Shown here: piece after piece, positions 1 through 12,800 of the stretch
Layout: each line of letters begins with the position of its first letter
Position numbering within the stretch: position 1 is the stretch's first letter
Source: Nematostella vectensis
Taxonomy: Eukaryota; Cnidaria; Anthozoa; Actiniaria; Edwardsiidae
NCBI RefSeq assembly: GCF_932526225.1
Contig: NC_064042.1
Span: 4,509,001-4,573,000, forward strand
Reading direction: 5' to 3'
DNA: 64,000 nt
Program-made: the position numbers and the translations under genes
The notes under the pieces: generated by a model
What the model was told of the DNA's origin: nothing
Seen by the model: only the letters and a program-made list of their open reading frames with translations
Database searches by the model: none

Positions 1-528
1 ATCATTGATGCTTTGATCTTTGGATCAGCAAATCCAAAAGTCTAATCAAAGCTGCTCGAGCATGACAACTCACTAACACTAGACAAGGGTATCGATATAG
101 CACGCACCGTTGAAGCAACTCAAGCGCAGTTGGCAGACATAAGGGCAGGGCACCCAGTCACAGCAGTTAATGCTATGAAGCAATCTAGTACTCACAAAAA
201 AACCCAGACCCAGTCTCACAGTGCAGCATGTGGAAATTGTGGTACTAAGCATGATATGTCAGCAAGGTCTCTTTGCCCAGCTTACAATTGTGAATGTAAG
301 TCATGTCACAAGCTCCACCACTGGGAAAGAGTATGTAAATCTAAAAGCAAGCCCCAACCATCTAAAGTCCAACACAAGGGGAAACCCAACAAGGGCAAAT
401 TTAGCAAGAAAATTCACACCATTGATGAAAGTGATTCTCAAGAGCCCCCTGCATCCCAATTGTATTATAACTCGATTGCAATTGATAATATTGTTAAGGG
501 CGAAACCCAAGCCATAGTGAATCTGTGA
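1..528 (+). pseudogene. gag fragment with degenerate zinc knuckle
   Basis: The capsid/nucleocapsid end of gag starts before the window. An in-frame TAA at about 42-44 interrupts it; the paralogous element at 25.7 kb has a glutamine codon there. Reading then continues through a Lys/Ser-rich segment and a Cys/His-rich region (CGNCGTKH, then CKSCHKLHHWERVC) like a Gypsy nucleocapsid zinc knuckle. The reading frame closes at 528, just before the protease. The Gag assignment rests on position and the Cys/His region. Confidence 0.75.
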
Positions 529-2641
529 AATTGACTCTGGTCAAGTCACGCAACAACTGCCATGCAAGATAGGCACGGGTGCTGAGGGAAACATCCTCCC
601 CATTGGTTCATACACACAGCTACACCCAGACACACCCCGAGACCAAGACGGTCGACCCCAAGGTTTGAAACCATCAAACACCAAAATAACAGCTTTTGGT
701 GGACACATAATAGAACAGTATGGAACATGTTTGTTATCATTATCACATGGTGACATTAACAAGTGTGCTTTTCATGTCGTTAACACAGAAGGTCCTATCA
801 TACTAGGTCTACCGACATGCAGTGACATGAAGCTAGTTACTCTAAACCATGGCATTACAGCTAAACCAGCCTCAGCGGCAACAGCTCTAGCATCTATGGA
901 TCACCCAACAGATAAGTCTTCACTTCTCAGTGAGCACGCCGAATGTTTTAAGGGCATAGGATGTTTTGAGGGGGAATTTCACATTACCCTAGACCCTGCT
1001 GTACCACCTGTAGTCCACCCCCCAAGGAGGGTCCCTGAAGCTCTTCAACAACCCCTGAAAAAAGAGCTTGACAGTCTTGAAGCACAAGGTATCATTGCCA
1101 AGGTCACTGAACCAACAGAATGGGTGAACTCTCTTGTTTGCGTCACAAAACCCAACGGAACTCTTAGGCTCTGCTTAGACCCTAAGGACTTAAACAAGGC
1201 CATTAAGCGCCCCCACCATCACACCCCTACCATTGACGAGGTCCTGTCTAAGCTTAATGGAGCGCAATACTTCTCTATTGTGGATGTTCGTAGTGGTTAT
1301 TGGAACATTAAGCTTGACCTTGAGAGCTCCTTGTGTACCACATTCAACTCACCACATGGCAGATACCGTTTCTGTCAACTCCCATTTGGTTTAATTTGTG
1401 CTCAGGATGTCTTTCAGCGCAAGGTTGACGAGACCTTCGGCGACCCCCCTGGCGTGACTGGAATCGCAGACGACATCATCATCTATGGCAAAACTCGTGC
1501 CGAGCACGACAGTAATCTGAAGGCTGTCATGCAGCGTGCTCATGAAACTGGTATACGGTTTAACCCTGACAAGTGCAAAATCGCTTGCACTGAGCTGTCA
1601 TTCTTCGGACATGTCATCAGCTCCTCTGGCTTAAAAGTCGACCCAAAGAAGATTGAAGCCATCATCAACATGGACCCCTCTACGAGCCTGACAGATCTGC
1701 AGACCTTCCTAGGAATGGTGCAGTTCCTCAGTCGCTTCATTCCTAACCTTTCCTCAATTTCAGCAGTGCTCTGGGATCTCGCCAAGAGCAGCAGTGATTT
1801 CCAGTGGCACACACAACACCAGGCAGCAGTTGTACAGATCAAGCAGCTCATCACCTCCCCAGGCTCCCTCCAGTACTTCGACGGTCGTAAGCCTGTGACC
1901 ATACAGGTAGACGCGTCATCTAAAGGCCTAGGTGCTACTCTTCTCCAGGAAAAAGGGCCAGTGGAGGACCGGAGCAAGCTCTTGACTGAGACTGAACAGC
2001 GCTACTCAAACATCGAGAGAGAAATGCTAGCCGTTGTGCATGGTCTCGAGAAATTTCACTACTATGTATATGGCAGGCATGTCACAGTCCAGTCTGACCA
2101 CAAGCCACTAGAGGCAATCTTTAAGAAACATATCTCTAGTGCACCACCCCGCATCGCACGAATGATGCTCCACATTCAGAAATATGATGCAAACATCAAG
2201 TACGTCCCTGGGAAGGAGATACCATTGGCCGACGCGCTTTCACGCCTGAATCATTGTCCTGCCGACATCATTCCCGACCTCGATGTCTTAATACATGAGC
2301 TCCATTTGCATTTGCATCTGAACGCAAGTCCCACTAGAGTGCGACAAATCCAGGCAGAGACCGCGAAGGATCCAGCCCTAACCTCACTCCTATCGATCGT
2401 CAGCAATGGTTGGCCTGAGAAGAGATCAGAGTGTCCGCCCCACCTTCACGGCTATTGGAACTATCGTGATGAGATCAGTCTCCGATCCTCAAGGGCAGCC
2501 GCATCATTATTCCAAAGACCCTACAGGCTGACGTCCTCAAGCAACTCCACTACGCCCACCAAGGTTCTGAAAAATGCAAGCTACGCGCAAAGGGCTCCTT
2601 CTTCTGGACAAACATCAACACAGACATCGAAGACATGGTGA
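529..2641 (+). pseudogene. pol fragment: protease remnant, reverse transcriptase, RNase H
   Basis: A retropepsin-like segment lies at about 560-850; the position expected to hold the catalytic aspartate is glycine (GTGAEGN). The long open frame from 665 covers reverse transcriptase, with PNGTLRLCLDPKDLN, LPFGL and the catalytic-type IADDIIIYG. RNase H-like motifs follow: VDASSKGLGA, SNIEREMLAVVHG and SDHKPLE. ADALSRL marks the RNase H end. The frame is lost at about 2,480-2,560, between the RNase H end and integrase, and the same break occurs in the copy at 27.7 kb. The protease and frame defects make it non-functional. Confidence 0.9.
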
Positions 2642-3555
2642 AGAGTTGCGCCCCTTGTCAGAGAAACGCAAGGATGAACACCAAAGAGCCATTGACACCG
2701 CACGACGTGCCGTCCAAGCCGTGGCACACCCTTGGCTCGGATTTGTTCTTCTGGAACAATGCATGGTACTTGCTCGTCGCAGATTACTACAGCAAGTTCC
2801 CATTGGTCCGCAAACTAAACGATGTTAGGTCTGAGACCGTCATCAAGCACATGAAGTCTATCTTTGAAGAGAACGGAATCCCCGAGAAGCTGATCACCGG
2901 ACACGACACGCAGTACACTTCATCGATATTTGGCGACTTCAGCAAAACATATGGATTTGAACATACGTCCACAAGTCCATACCACTCCCAAGCTAATGGT
3001 TTCATCGAAAGGAACGTGCAAACCGTCAAGAATGTGCTTCAGAAATGCAATGGGTCAAATTCTGATCCACACCTAGCCATGCTGTGCCTCCGCACCACAC
3101 CGATCGACCATAATCTGCCCTCACCTGCAGAACTCCTGAATGGCCGAGTCCATCAGTCTAACCTACCTGGAGTTTCCAGAACAGCTAGGCTGGACTCAAA
3201 GGTAGACCATGATGCCAACTCCAAGCTACAAGCCAGACAGGACTTACAGAAACTCTACTATGACAGATCATCGAAGGAACTTCCACCACTTCCACCCGGT
3301 AGTAATGTGTCAGTATTCAACCCACACAACAAGAAGTGGGAACCCGGCACGGTATGCAGTCAGAGGTCAGCTCCTAAGTCTTATACTGTTGAGTTGTCAA
3401 CAGGTAGTAGGTTCACACGGAATCGAAACACCTACGGCCATCAGCGGTACCTGCTGAGAAGCCTACCGATCATCCAGATATTCCTGTTGATGGTGATACA
3501 GCACAGTCAACATCCAGTGATGGTCCGAGCCTCGCAGCAGGAAAGGCTACAGTAG
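2560..3555 (+). pseudogene. integrase fragment of copy A
   Basis: This is the integrase part of pol, in a different frame from the upstream RT. The zinc-binding Cys pair (CAPC) is at about 2,650. A core segment contains ADYYSKFPLV and the region where the second catalytic aspartate is expected (ITGHDTQYTS), where the aligned position is glycine. The catalytic glutamate region NGFIERNVQT is present. A C-terminal segment ends near 3,555. The same substitutions are in the copy at 27.9-28.8 kb, so integrase was already defective before duplication. Confidence 0.85.
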
Positions 3556-3781
3556 AGCCTCCAATCATCGCAAGCCCCCAGCCTTTGCGTCGCTCAGCTC
3601 GAAACATCAAGCCGCCTGACAGACTGAGCTTGTAGAACACTTGATATGTTTAAGCAAGCATGATTTCACAACACTTATTTTGTCTTGCTACTGTTTGATA
3701 CACTGTCAACTTTGGACATTGCTATACCTGATTAGCATTATCAGTTTAGAGACACTGAACATTGATTGTAATAGTTTACTT

Positions 3782-3795
3782 AGGAAAAAGGGGGA
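3782..3795 (+). other. polypurine tract
   Basis: The purine run AGGAAAAAGGGGGA directly precedes the 3' LTR. This is the place where plus-strand priming occurs in LTR elements. The same tract precedes the 3' LTR at 29,046. Confidence 0.8.
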
Positions 3796-3918
3796 TGTCA
3801 TGGTATCCCTGTGGTATTCATTAATTAGCATAAACACATGTGCTAGAACCAACCATCTTGAATGGTACACACAAAGCTAGAAGCTCTATTAAAAGGTTGA
3901 GTTACCAGAACCATAACA
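3796..3918 (+). repeat. 3' LTR of copy A (123 bp)
   Basis: It begins TGTCATGGTATCCC and ends CCATAACA, so it has TG...CA ends. It has the same length as the LTRs at 11,691, 21,531 and 29,046. CTCAA follows at 3,919-3,923. Confidence 0.93.
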
Positions 3919-4080
3919 CTCAATATTATTAGTTAGCTATAATATTAAAATTTTCATACTGTCTTATTTAACTAACACATATCTGGTGAAGAGCCACCTG
4001 GTGGAAACGCATACATTATTCCATTATTATACTAATTTTGTAATTATTATTGAATGACTTAATTCAATCATGTGTCATAC

Positions 4081-6170
4081 CTGGTCTCAGTTCAGCAGCT
4101 CGGTGAAGTAGGATTGTTTCCCAATCTATGGCCGCTTGTCTAGCAAATAGCTCTTTCTCCTTTGGGTCTGAAATCATTGTGTGGTGCAATGCGCCTGTGA
4201 TGTCACATGGTTTGTCATGCAACCAGTGCATAGCGGTGGCAGAGAAGCCTAAAGTCACGCTATTGGCTGGCAGGCATTGACTGAAGAAGCTGGTCCCAGA
4301 CGCTGTCATGAAGACATTTTTGAAATCCATGAGGTAGCTTCGAGGTCCAGGAATCAGCCCTAAAATTCATAATAAGAATTGTTAGCTATCACCCTCTTTG
4401 CAGCTGGAATGCTGAATTACGAGAGCATAGATAAAATGTGATTGAGGTATAAAAAGTACCTCAGGCTATTGTCCTTTTGACTCATATCTGATCACAGAAC
4501 ACATTAAGATTGAAATTGATTTTAAGATGGCATTAACAGAATTTTCCACTTTTATATGCAATATTATGGTATTCTAATTTTGGATGTGAATATATGGTAA
4601 AAGGGGAGGGCCCCTTATCACACCCTTTCATATTTGCAGTAACTGCAGTACTAATTTGATTAGATCTGATTGAATTGTGTTTTATCGACACATACACCTA
4701 CAATCTGTAACAAAACTAATGGGACACTTTCCCTCCCCCTTCCTCAATGTTGGAGGGCAAATGATCACCTTGCTACTGCTTGTGTTCTGAGCTGAAAAAT
4801 CGCCTCTAACCAATATTAATAGGGGGGAGAGGGTTGGTGGTTGTTCGTATGGGAAGTGTCCCACTTACTTTTGTTGTGGTTTGTAGGTATCGATATCTAT
4901 TTGGCCATACATGTACCTTGCAGCCTCATGAATACAGACTTAAAATCATTAACAGGCTGGTCTTCATATACAATATGGATGGGCATCTTCTCGTCATTCT
5001 CCCGCAGTAACTTGACTAAAGCATACATAAGGGGCATTGATGTCCCTCCATCGGCACAACCATAGTCGACTATGGTGAATGTTGAGTCTTTGGGCGTGGC
5101 TGTTGTTGATGCCGCCTTTAGTACAAGAGGCAGAGCCTTTTCAATGACATCATAACAGCCTTTTGAGTTATCAGAGTAGAACCCGGAGCCATCAGAACCA
5201 TATGGAATATGGCTGTGGGGTTTCTATGGAACATTAAATAAAGAACCATATTTACAAACATTTATACGTAGAACAATGTCGAGAAAAGTATCTTCTTATA
5301 GCAATTTAGTGGTTTGTGTGATAGCAAATTGTTATGCAAGTCTTTATGATTTGCTTTTGTTGGTAGTTACAATGCTTTTCTGAGAATGCATCTATAACTT
5401 GCAGACGGTGCTAGCTAGATATATACCCGGTGGTTCAATCGATAAAAATCAATATCAGAAAACCAATCGATAAATCCAAATAAATCAATAATCTTAATTA
5501 ATTGATATCCATTGGATCAGAAAATCGGTAATAATCGATACTCACATGATACTGCCCAATTTGTCAATCAATTATATCGACTACATCGATGAATATTGAT
5601 CTCTCTGTATATTATAAGTTGGCTGAGCACAAGTAAGTTAGAATGCATGATTTGCTACATCTCTTCAAACTTCAGCAATAATTTGTTACAAGTAGTGTAG
5701 TATACACTATGTACACTGGATTAACTGTTGGTATTATTTTACGGACTGACTGCAACAATGATTTCACTACTACAAGTTAATTGTGTAGCATCCATAAACA
5801 TTATTCTGGACGGCTGTGGCAATAACTACTGTGGCTACTTTGGCTATTACTAATTGGTGTTGGTTCCTTATTTTTCACGTTTTGTTTGCACATTTGGATT
5901 AAAAATCTCTCAGAATTGTCTTATCAGGTTAACCGAAAAATTGATACTTATCGATTGAACTCACAATTATTTTGCAATCGATTATTATCGATTGCCGATA
6001 AAATTAGTTAATTTTATCGATTAGAATCGATTAATATCGATGATCGGTTCTATCGATTGAACACCCCGGGTATATAGCAGGTTAGCAAGTAGCATTCGTT
6101 GCTTAGCTATTCCTTAGACCTTTTTAAAGTTGCTCGAGTAGGTACTTACATATTCACTGTCAGTAGACAT
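4081..6170 (-). CDS. SABATH-family carboxyl methyltransferase, gene A (exons 1-3; 3' part off window)
   Basis: Three exons on the minus strand: 6170-6150 (MSTDSEY), 5223-4917 and 4359-4081, joined in phases 0 and 1 with GT-AG borders. Exon 2 carries the S-adenosylmethionine-binding motif VDYGCADGGTSM and the family motif YEDQPVNDFKSVF. Exon 3 starts LIPGPRSY and carries SFFSQCLPANSV and MHWLHDKP, matching plant-type SABATH enzymes, which methylate carboxyl groups of small acids. Substrate and pathway cannot be told from sequence. Exons 4-6 should lie left of the window beyond the LTR element in intron 3. An in-frame ATG at 6320 could extend the N-terminus, but the equivalent stretch of gene C has a stop, favouring 6170 as start. 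Confidence 0.85.
5420..6076. mobile_element. MITE with AATCGATT-rich arms, intron 1 of gene A
   Basis: A 657-bp element with inverted ends, TATATACCCGG at the left and CCGGGTATATA at the right. Inside the ends are long stretches of ATCGAT/AATCGATT repeats in opposite orientations. No coding capacity is seen. The same element sits at the same place in genes B (14,098-15,375) and C (30,670-31,318), so it was present before the gene duplications. Confidence 0.8.
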
Positions 6171-6691
6171 TGTTTTGAACGTCACGGCAGGTTTATAGAT
6201 TGCAGTTTGTTTGAGTAAAATCGGACGTGTTCCAGGGACGGGATCTTTGCAGTCTTGCGTGACAGATTCCCGCTCATTATGGGGCTCCTGTGGTGAAATC
6301 CCCTGAAGATGGAAATGCATGCTGGGTCGGCCCCACCTACTGATGGGGGAACGGACACGAGTGACTGCAAGAGGCTAAGCGAATTTCGGCCTGAATTTAT
6401 ATACGAAAATACGAGAAAATGAATGGTGGGCAAAAGATTACTAACACTTTTTTTCTTTATCCATAACATACAGTATTGGAAATGTAGTTTCTACATTTAT
6501 ACGGGATTTCCTGGTTCCACAACGGAAAAACCTGTACAAGAAACATATGGTGCACGATTTAGGGGACAAAATTCCCGTGGCTTCGTGTGTCAGGTCCTGA
6601 CACCCTGACAATTCTTGGGTTGCAAATGAGGTAACATCCACCTCATTAGATATGCCAAAGTTGAAGTGGTGGTCAAAACAGACACGCGAAG

Positions 6692-6931
6692 ATGGTTGTC
6701 TACATTTCGTACAAGTGCCGTGCACCTGTTAAAATGTCATATATTTGCGCTGTTTTCGAGTCTACAAATCAATCTATCCAAAAAAGGGAAGGTTTTTCAG
6801 GGTTCTGCGGAAATTTTAACGAAAAGGCGAAAGAAACTACAGAACAACGGCGTGAAAAGCTGCAACATTCGTCTCCAAATGAAAAGGAGCCGAGTCGAAA
6901 GTCGCAAGAGTTTCCATTAATTAGTTTGTGA
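6692..6931 (+). pseudogene. possible THAP-type zinc-finger exon remnant (unit A)
   Basis: A 79-residue open stretch containing KREGFSGF and a later TTEQRREKLQ resembles the first half of a THAP domain (a C2CH zinc finger found in host and P-element-derived proteins). The duplicate at 15,937 keeps CAVFECTN where this copy reads CAVFESTN, so the second cysteine is lost here. The conserved tryptophan and the second half are missing. It could equally be a chance open frame in a duplicated segment. Confidence 0.3.
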
Positions 6932-7216
6932 AAGGTATGAAAATCATCCCAATGTCGTGTTTGGTGTTGTAAGTAATTCTGAAATGTGTACTTACGCTCT
7001 AAATATTAAAATCCCTTTTTGTCACACGTAGCCCAAGGCTACTGTCAATAGTTTATAAAGGAATGTATGGGGGATTTAAGATGCTTAACTATGTTCTCGG
7101 TGTATTTAATGCACTCAAACTTTCTTTTCGGTCAGTTGGCAGAAGTCTTGTTGAGGAACGTTTTTCATTTTTGCGCCCACCCTCCTCCTTGGTGGCAGTT
7201 TTGTCATTTACTGGGG

Positions 7217-7525
7217 GGGGGGGGGGTGAATAGGGGTATGTAAATCCGCCGATCCGCAACATTTTCGGGGCAAATCCGTGGATCCCCAGATATTTTTAGA
7301 TCCGCCTGGTTTGACAGATAAACAATAGCATCGATTGAAATTCATTAAAAATCCGAAATTTGGCCGTCAAAGCAGTCAAAATCCGAAATCCGTGCCCAAA
7401 TTGTCAACAGATCCTTGATCCGCCGTATTTCCAAGATCCGCCAATCCTCTGAAATAGTCATCTAAATCCATAATCCGTGAGCATTTTGGGGCAGAATCCG
7501 CCGATCCGCGAATCTATTCCCCCCC
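7217..7525. repeat. small element rich in ATCCGCC/GATCCGC
   Basis: About 310 bp bounded by poly-G followed by GTGAATAG at the left and CTATTCC then poly-C at the right, so the ends are loosely inverted. The interior repeats GATCCGC/ATCCGCCG words in both orientations. The related stretch in unit B (from about 16,480) is cut short at the TTAA element at 16,620. No coding capacity is seen. Confidence 0.55.
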
Positions 7526-7737
7526 CCTTAACTCTATGTATGGTATCAGTTGCATGCTTACTGTCTCCACATCTCTCATTCCATATCTTAACTTACTCAA
7601 CTTAGGAAAGTAGGTTTGCAGTGATGACATGATGACATGTCCCCTCTGATAACTTTTCAGATTGGTGGTATGAAAATATGTTTAAATAATATTTCAGTTT
7701 GAAAGGAGCTTATGATGCTGTTTTCTATTAAGGTCTT

Positions 7738-7792
7738 AACAATAATTATTAATTATTAATTATTAATTAATAATTATTTATTAAAATACAGG
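7738..7792. repeat. AATTATT-rich simple repeat
   Basis: A short AT-only stretch of TAATTATTAAT words. The matching stretch in unit B is at about 17,626-17,670. Confidence 0.7.
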
Positions 7793-8099
7793 AGAAAATG
7801 CCTTGAAAGGGCCTTTTGGGTCCTAAACCGTTGAAAGTCCTGGCTACACCACTGAGGTTGTAGAGAAGTAGAGAGGTCTCGTATTGTTATGACACCTCTG
7901 CAAACTCGTTCCTGAGAATAACTTGGTACTTTTATTAGTTGTGTCATTGTATGATTCTAGATTTTCGATGCTATTGAGTTTCAAGTACACACTGATGAAG
8001 AGGCAGTTGCCTCAAAGTATCTTCTTTTTAGCAACTTTGTATGTTAACAAGTGCTACCAGCCACTACTGACAACACCTCATTGCATTCTTTTACAGAAT

Positions 8100-8625
8100 G
8101 GTGTCAGGGGTGTGAGGACCTCTACAGACAAACTAGGTAGATTTTACTCATCCCTAGTTGTCAGGAGTGTCAGGGGTGTCAGGAACTCTACAGACAAACT
8201 AGGTAGATTTTACTCATCCCTAGTTGTCAGGAGTGTCAGGGATGTCAGGACCTCTACAGACAAACTAGGTAGATTTCACTCATCCCTGTTGTCAGGAGTG
8301 TCAGGGATGTCAGGACCTCTACAGACAAACTAGGTAGATTTCACTCATCCCTGTTGTCAGGAGTGTCAGGGATGTCAGGACCTCTACAGACAAACTAGGT
8401 AGATTTCACTCATCCCTAGTTGTCAGGAGTGTCAGGACCTCTACAGACAAACTAGGTAGATTTCACTCATCCCTAGTTGTCAGGAGTGTCAGGGATGTCA
8501 GGACCTCTACAGACAAACTAGGTAGATTTCACTCATCCCTGTTGTCAGGAGTGTCAGGGATGTCAGGACCTCTACAGACAAACTAGGTAGATTTTACTCA
8601 TCCCTCGTTGTCAGGAGTGTCAGCA
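8100..8625. repeat. ~50-65-bp minisatellite (unit A)
   Basis: Tandem copies of a unit built around ACAGACAAACTAGGTAGATTT, ACTCATCCCT and GTTGTCAGGAGTGTCAG, about eight in all, with variable use of the short GTGTCAGG word. Because part of the array reads without stops on the plus strand, it gives a spurious open frame at 7,923-8,333. The orthologous array in unit B (17,985-18,470) has different unit variants. Confidence 0.85.
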
Positions 8626-8639
8626 TCTCTAAAAAAAGA

Positions 8640-9821
8640 CTAATAGATTTCATTCAGCATTATTTGTGATATAAAAAAAACTTAAGCAAATTCACATGCC
8701 TATTTTATTAAGGCAAATTGATTACAAACTGTTTTAGGTTGCATAGAGTTCATGTTCACTGTATACCTCAATAATATTATCGTACCTCCAAGTGATATCC
8801 GGAATTTGATACAAGTTTCTGATAGCAAAAGCTAGTATACTTCCTTAACGTTCTTACGGCTTTCCTGTGGTGTTAAGGGTTCCCTGTGAAAGATCGCCTC
8901 CAAAAAGCCGGTGTTCATCAACCAATCCCAACCATTTATTTTAGAAAATTACTGAAATGAAGGTGTCAGGGTGTCAGGACTGACAAACAAGAAAAGGGAG
9001 AAAATCGTTTCCTAAATCTTGCATGGCATCACAAGAAAGTGTTGATGATAAGCCTGGTAAAATGCAAGAGCTTAGAAAATACATATAGCTATCTTGGAGA
9101 TAAAAGCGCACTCTTCTCGACGATATTAATTGAGTTATTTTAGCATCAAACGACGGCGTTGCTAGTATGTAGTAACATTTGCCGGAAAAAGAGGGGGGAG
9201 GGGGAGGGGATTTTACATAATGGAACGTGTGTTCGGGGGAGGGAAAGATTGGAAAGATTTGCTTGACTTTCAGTGATGTGACTGTACCGATAGAGCAGAT
9301 ATCATGCAAAACACTACTTCTAAAAAGTAATTTCCTCATTGTAAAATTATCACCTTTGCCCTTATTTTAATGTTAATTTTCTTTCATTTCATTGTGTCGT
9401 TTTAATGTACAAATCTTGAGTCATAAGTCCTTTTACCAGTTGATTTATATACACGTTAACTTGTGTAGCAGCCATCAGTCTAATAGGACTCAGGCCTTGT
9501 TTACACTGATATGTAGTAGTTCAGATCCCAGAAAGGGCTAGCTCTAAAGGGGTTGGTCACCAGGCCAAATTGATAAACAGTGAACATCTATTAACCCCCC
9601 CCCCCCCCCTCACTTAGGGAGGTATCTTTACTTGATTAGTTCACATGGGCAAAAATTGTCCTAAGGAATGCTCTACCGCGTTGGGTAAATAGGCAAATAA
9701 AAACACTGTTCCCAATCACAAGATAATGCTTTAATTGAACTTTTGACTAGACACACTGCTTGAGTAAGTTACTAACTAGTTGTAATAATCATAAAAACAG
9801 TTCATATAAAAAGCCTGATCA
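8640..9821. other. intergenic segment between genes A and B
   Basis: Duplicated non-coding sequence, repeated at about 18,475-19,660 and partly at 31,790-32,300. It holds a poly-C run near 9,596-9,610. An open frame of 121 codons on the minus strand (8,974-9,339) is kept in unit B but has no recognisable protein features and decays in the third copy. I read it as non-coding. ATTAAA on the minus strand near 9,732-9,737, downstream of the gene B stop, is a possible polyadenylation signal. Confidence 0.5.
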
Positions 9822-12800
9822 CTAAAGATCTGAGCGCTTCTTTATCACCATATAGCAGTGTACAAAGTTCACGCCATGTCTACTTGGATCGGTCACCACA
9901 TCAGCTTCGTATCGACGGAAGAACTCCTCAACAATGGCATCCTTTTCCTTGTCGGTACGATCGTCTGACAAGCCTACAATGGAACAAGAAGCTTTTTGTT
10001 TTTCAATTAAACCATACAAACGCATCGTCATCTACAAAATATAATTCCGGAAACACAGTAGTGGAAATTCTTTAAATGGCCGTTTTGAACAGTGTCAGAA
10101 AAGGTAATCCTGTTCGACTTTATTGGAAATGTGACAAGGCTTAGGAAAAGAGTGCGAAAAAGTCTTATGAAACGTCAGCAAAACTACTCTGTTTTCTCGG
10201 AGGCATGAAACATGCCATTTCAACATACCCTATTCCCCCCTTATTCCACCATGCTTTCACAGACCACCTAGTTATTCTACAGCTTGCCTACAGCTTTTTT
10301 AGTCATACAAGTTTATTCAAGGAACCCAAACTCTAGAACCCATCACTTGATCTGTAAGTGCTTAGTAATCCAAGTCAGCAAGATGGTGCATTATAGCACC
10401 TGGCAAACTCATGGTGATGTACCTTTGTCATCTTTACCCCATCCACCCTAGATACTACCCGTTACCACATCTTAAAGTGGAATTACCACACGTGAGCAAG
10501 GAGGGAATATACCACTTGGCAAAATCATGAGAATGTCCCTTTGTCATCTTTACCCCACCCTTCCAAAGGTACTACCTATTACCTGATCTGAAAGTGCTAT
10601 TACTCCATGTACGCAAGGTGGGAATATACCACTTGGCAAACTCATGGGGATCCCCCCTCTCTTTCAACCACTTCTGTCGATATGGACAGGGAACAATCCC
10701 AGTTTTCATGGACACAATTTCCAGGCCAGCTTTTCGGACGGCGCTGTTTTCATCATCGAAAGGATTCCTGCATTCAGCCATGGTGCGAAAGTATAGATTA
10801 AAGTTTGTCTTGAGGAATTCATCCTATGAAATTTAATTACATTTCAGAAAAAGAAGAGAGGTGAAAGGAAACAATGAAACCTATTATCTATGTGTTCCTA
10901 TTAGGCTGGGTTCCACTGTAAAACATAAAAGAGAAAGAGAGTGGGAGAGATGGAGGGGAGAGAGAGTTAATTACATAAATAGAAATTCTGGTTTCCTTTA
11001 ATTTTAGTGAAGAAGAAAAAATATCTTCCATTTATAAATATGTTATATTTCTCACGGTTTCCTTCTCACAAGTGAGTTGCCAGTGCAGTAGCTAGAAAAT
11101 GTGCCTTTTCATTAGTTTAATTAATCATTATCAATATGCAAAGTACTAATATTTTTGTGCAAGGCAAATTTGTAGGCAAAATCAATGCAATATTTAAAAT
11201 GTCCATTTCCACATCAAAATCTGTTTTTGGACTGAGGCATATTAAATGCAATAACTCTAAGATTTTGCCATTCTTCACTAAGCACACTGCTTTTTGAGGG
11301 TTGGGATGGGTTGGGGTGGGCGGATGTGTGTGCATGGAATTCCATGCCATGTGGAGGCAAGTGCCCCCAATGCCCCACCCCCTGGCCTGCGTCAACATCC
11401 TATACCTTGGTGATTGTGCCGTCATCTACCAGTCCTTGCCAAAGATCTCTCATCTGGTGATGCACAGAGACTGGTGTGTCTTTAGTGTTGCCTGCATACT
11501 GTCCTTCATCATCAACAGCAAGCAGTACCAGGACCATGCTGCAACCTTATAAAAAAAAACAAGACAAAGGCTGCACCTAACTGTTATGATTGCTAACAGC
11601 GTGGTGAAGTCCAAGCAGGGGAGAGAAGGGAGGGGCTCCCTTACCCAAAACTCACAGAGATGCCAGTCTAACAAAATGATAGGTACTCAATGTCATGGTA
11701 TCCCTGTGGTATTAATTAATTAGCATAAACACATGTGCTAGAACCCGCCATCTTGAATGGTACATACAAAGCTAGAAGCTCTATTAAAAGGTTGAGTTAC
11801 CAGAACCATAACACTCAATATTATTAGTTAGCTATATTATTAAAATTTTCATACTGTCTTATTTAACTAACACATATCTGGTGAAGAGCCACCTGGTGGA
11901 AATGCATACATTATTCCATTATTATACTAATTTTGTTATTATTATTGAATGACTTAATTCAATCATGTGTCATACCTGGTCTCAGTTCAGCAGCTCGGTG
12001 AAGTAGGATTGTTTCCCAATCTATGGCCGCTTGTCTAGCAAATAGCTCTTTCTCCTTTGGGTCTGAAATCATTGTGTGGTCCAATGCGCCTGTGATGTCA
12101 CATGGTTTGTCATGCAACCAGTGCATAGCGGTGGCAGAGAAGCCTAAAGTCACGCTATTGGCTGGAAGGCATTGACTGAAGAAGCTGGTCCCAGACGCTG
12201 TCACGAAGACATTTTTGAAATCCATGATGTAGCTTCGAGGTCCAGGAATAAGCCCTAGAATTCATAATAAGATTTGTTAGCTATCACCATCTTTGCAGCT
12301 GTAATGCTGAATTACGAGAGCATAGATAAAATGTGATTGTACCTCAGGCTATTGTCCTTATGACTCATATCTGATCACAGAACACATTAAGATTGAAATT
12401 GATTTTAAGATGGCATTAACAGAATTTTCCACTTTTATATGCAATATTATGGTATTCTAATTTTGGATGTGAATATATGGTAAAAGGGGAGGGCCCCTTA
12501 TCACACCCTTTCATATTTGCAGTAACTGCAGTACTTATTTGATTAGATCTGATTGAATTGTGTTTTATCGACACATACACCTACAATCTGTAACAAAACT
12601 AATGGGACACTTTCCCTCCCCCTTCCTCAATGTTGGATGGCAAATCACCTTGCTACTGCTTGTGTTTTGAGCTGAAAAATCGCCTCTAACCAATATTAAT
12701 AGGGGGGAGAGGGTTGGTGGTTGTTCGTATGGGAAGTGTCCCACTTACTTTGTTGTGGATTCCCTGCTAGCAGAGGCCTCTTTTCTCTGTATTTCGCTGG

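Larger units (their letters stand above)
1..3918 (+). mobile_element. Gypsy-type LTR retrotransposon, copy A (5' part off window)
   Basis: This is the right-hand part of a degraded Ty3/Gypsy-type element. It reads gag, protease remnant, reverse transcriptase, RNase H and integrase on the plus strand, then a polypurine tract and a 123-bp 3' LTR. It lies in intron 3 of methyltransferase gene A and is followed by CTCAA, the target duplication seen intact around the related insertions in genes B and C. It is nearly identical to the outer element at 25,375-29,168. Both share the same frame break before integrase, so they descend from one already dead insertion by segmental duplication. The element cannot move by itself. 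Confidence 0.93.

Noticed and set aside
6171-6320. Upstream ATG extension of the methyltransferases
   Set aside because: The matching stretch in gene C has an in-frame stop, and SABATH proteins do not need the extension.
8974-9339. 121-codon minus-strand open frame conserved in units A and B
   Set aside because: Conservation follows the recent duplication. The third copy is degraded and there are no protein features.
9974-10031. Start of the last methyltransferase exon at the in-frame ATG (10,031)
   Set aside because: The phase from exon 5 does not fit, whereas the acceptor at 9,974 restores both phase and the family motif.
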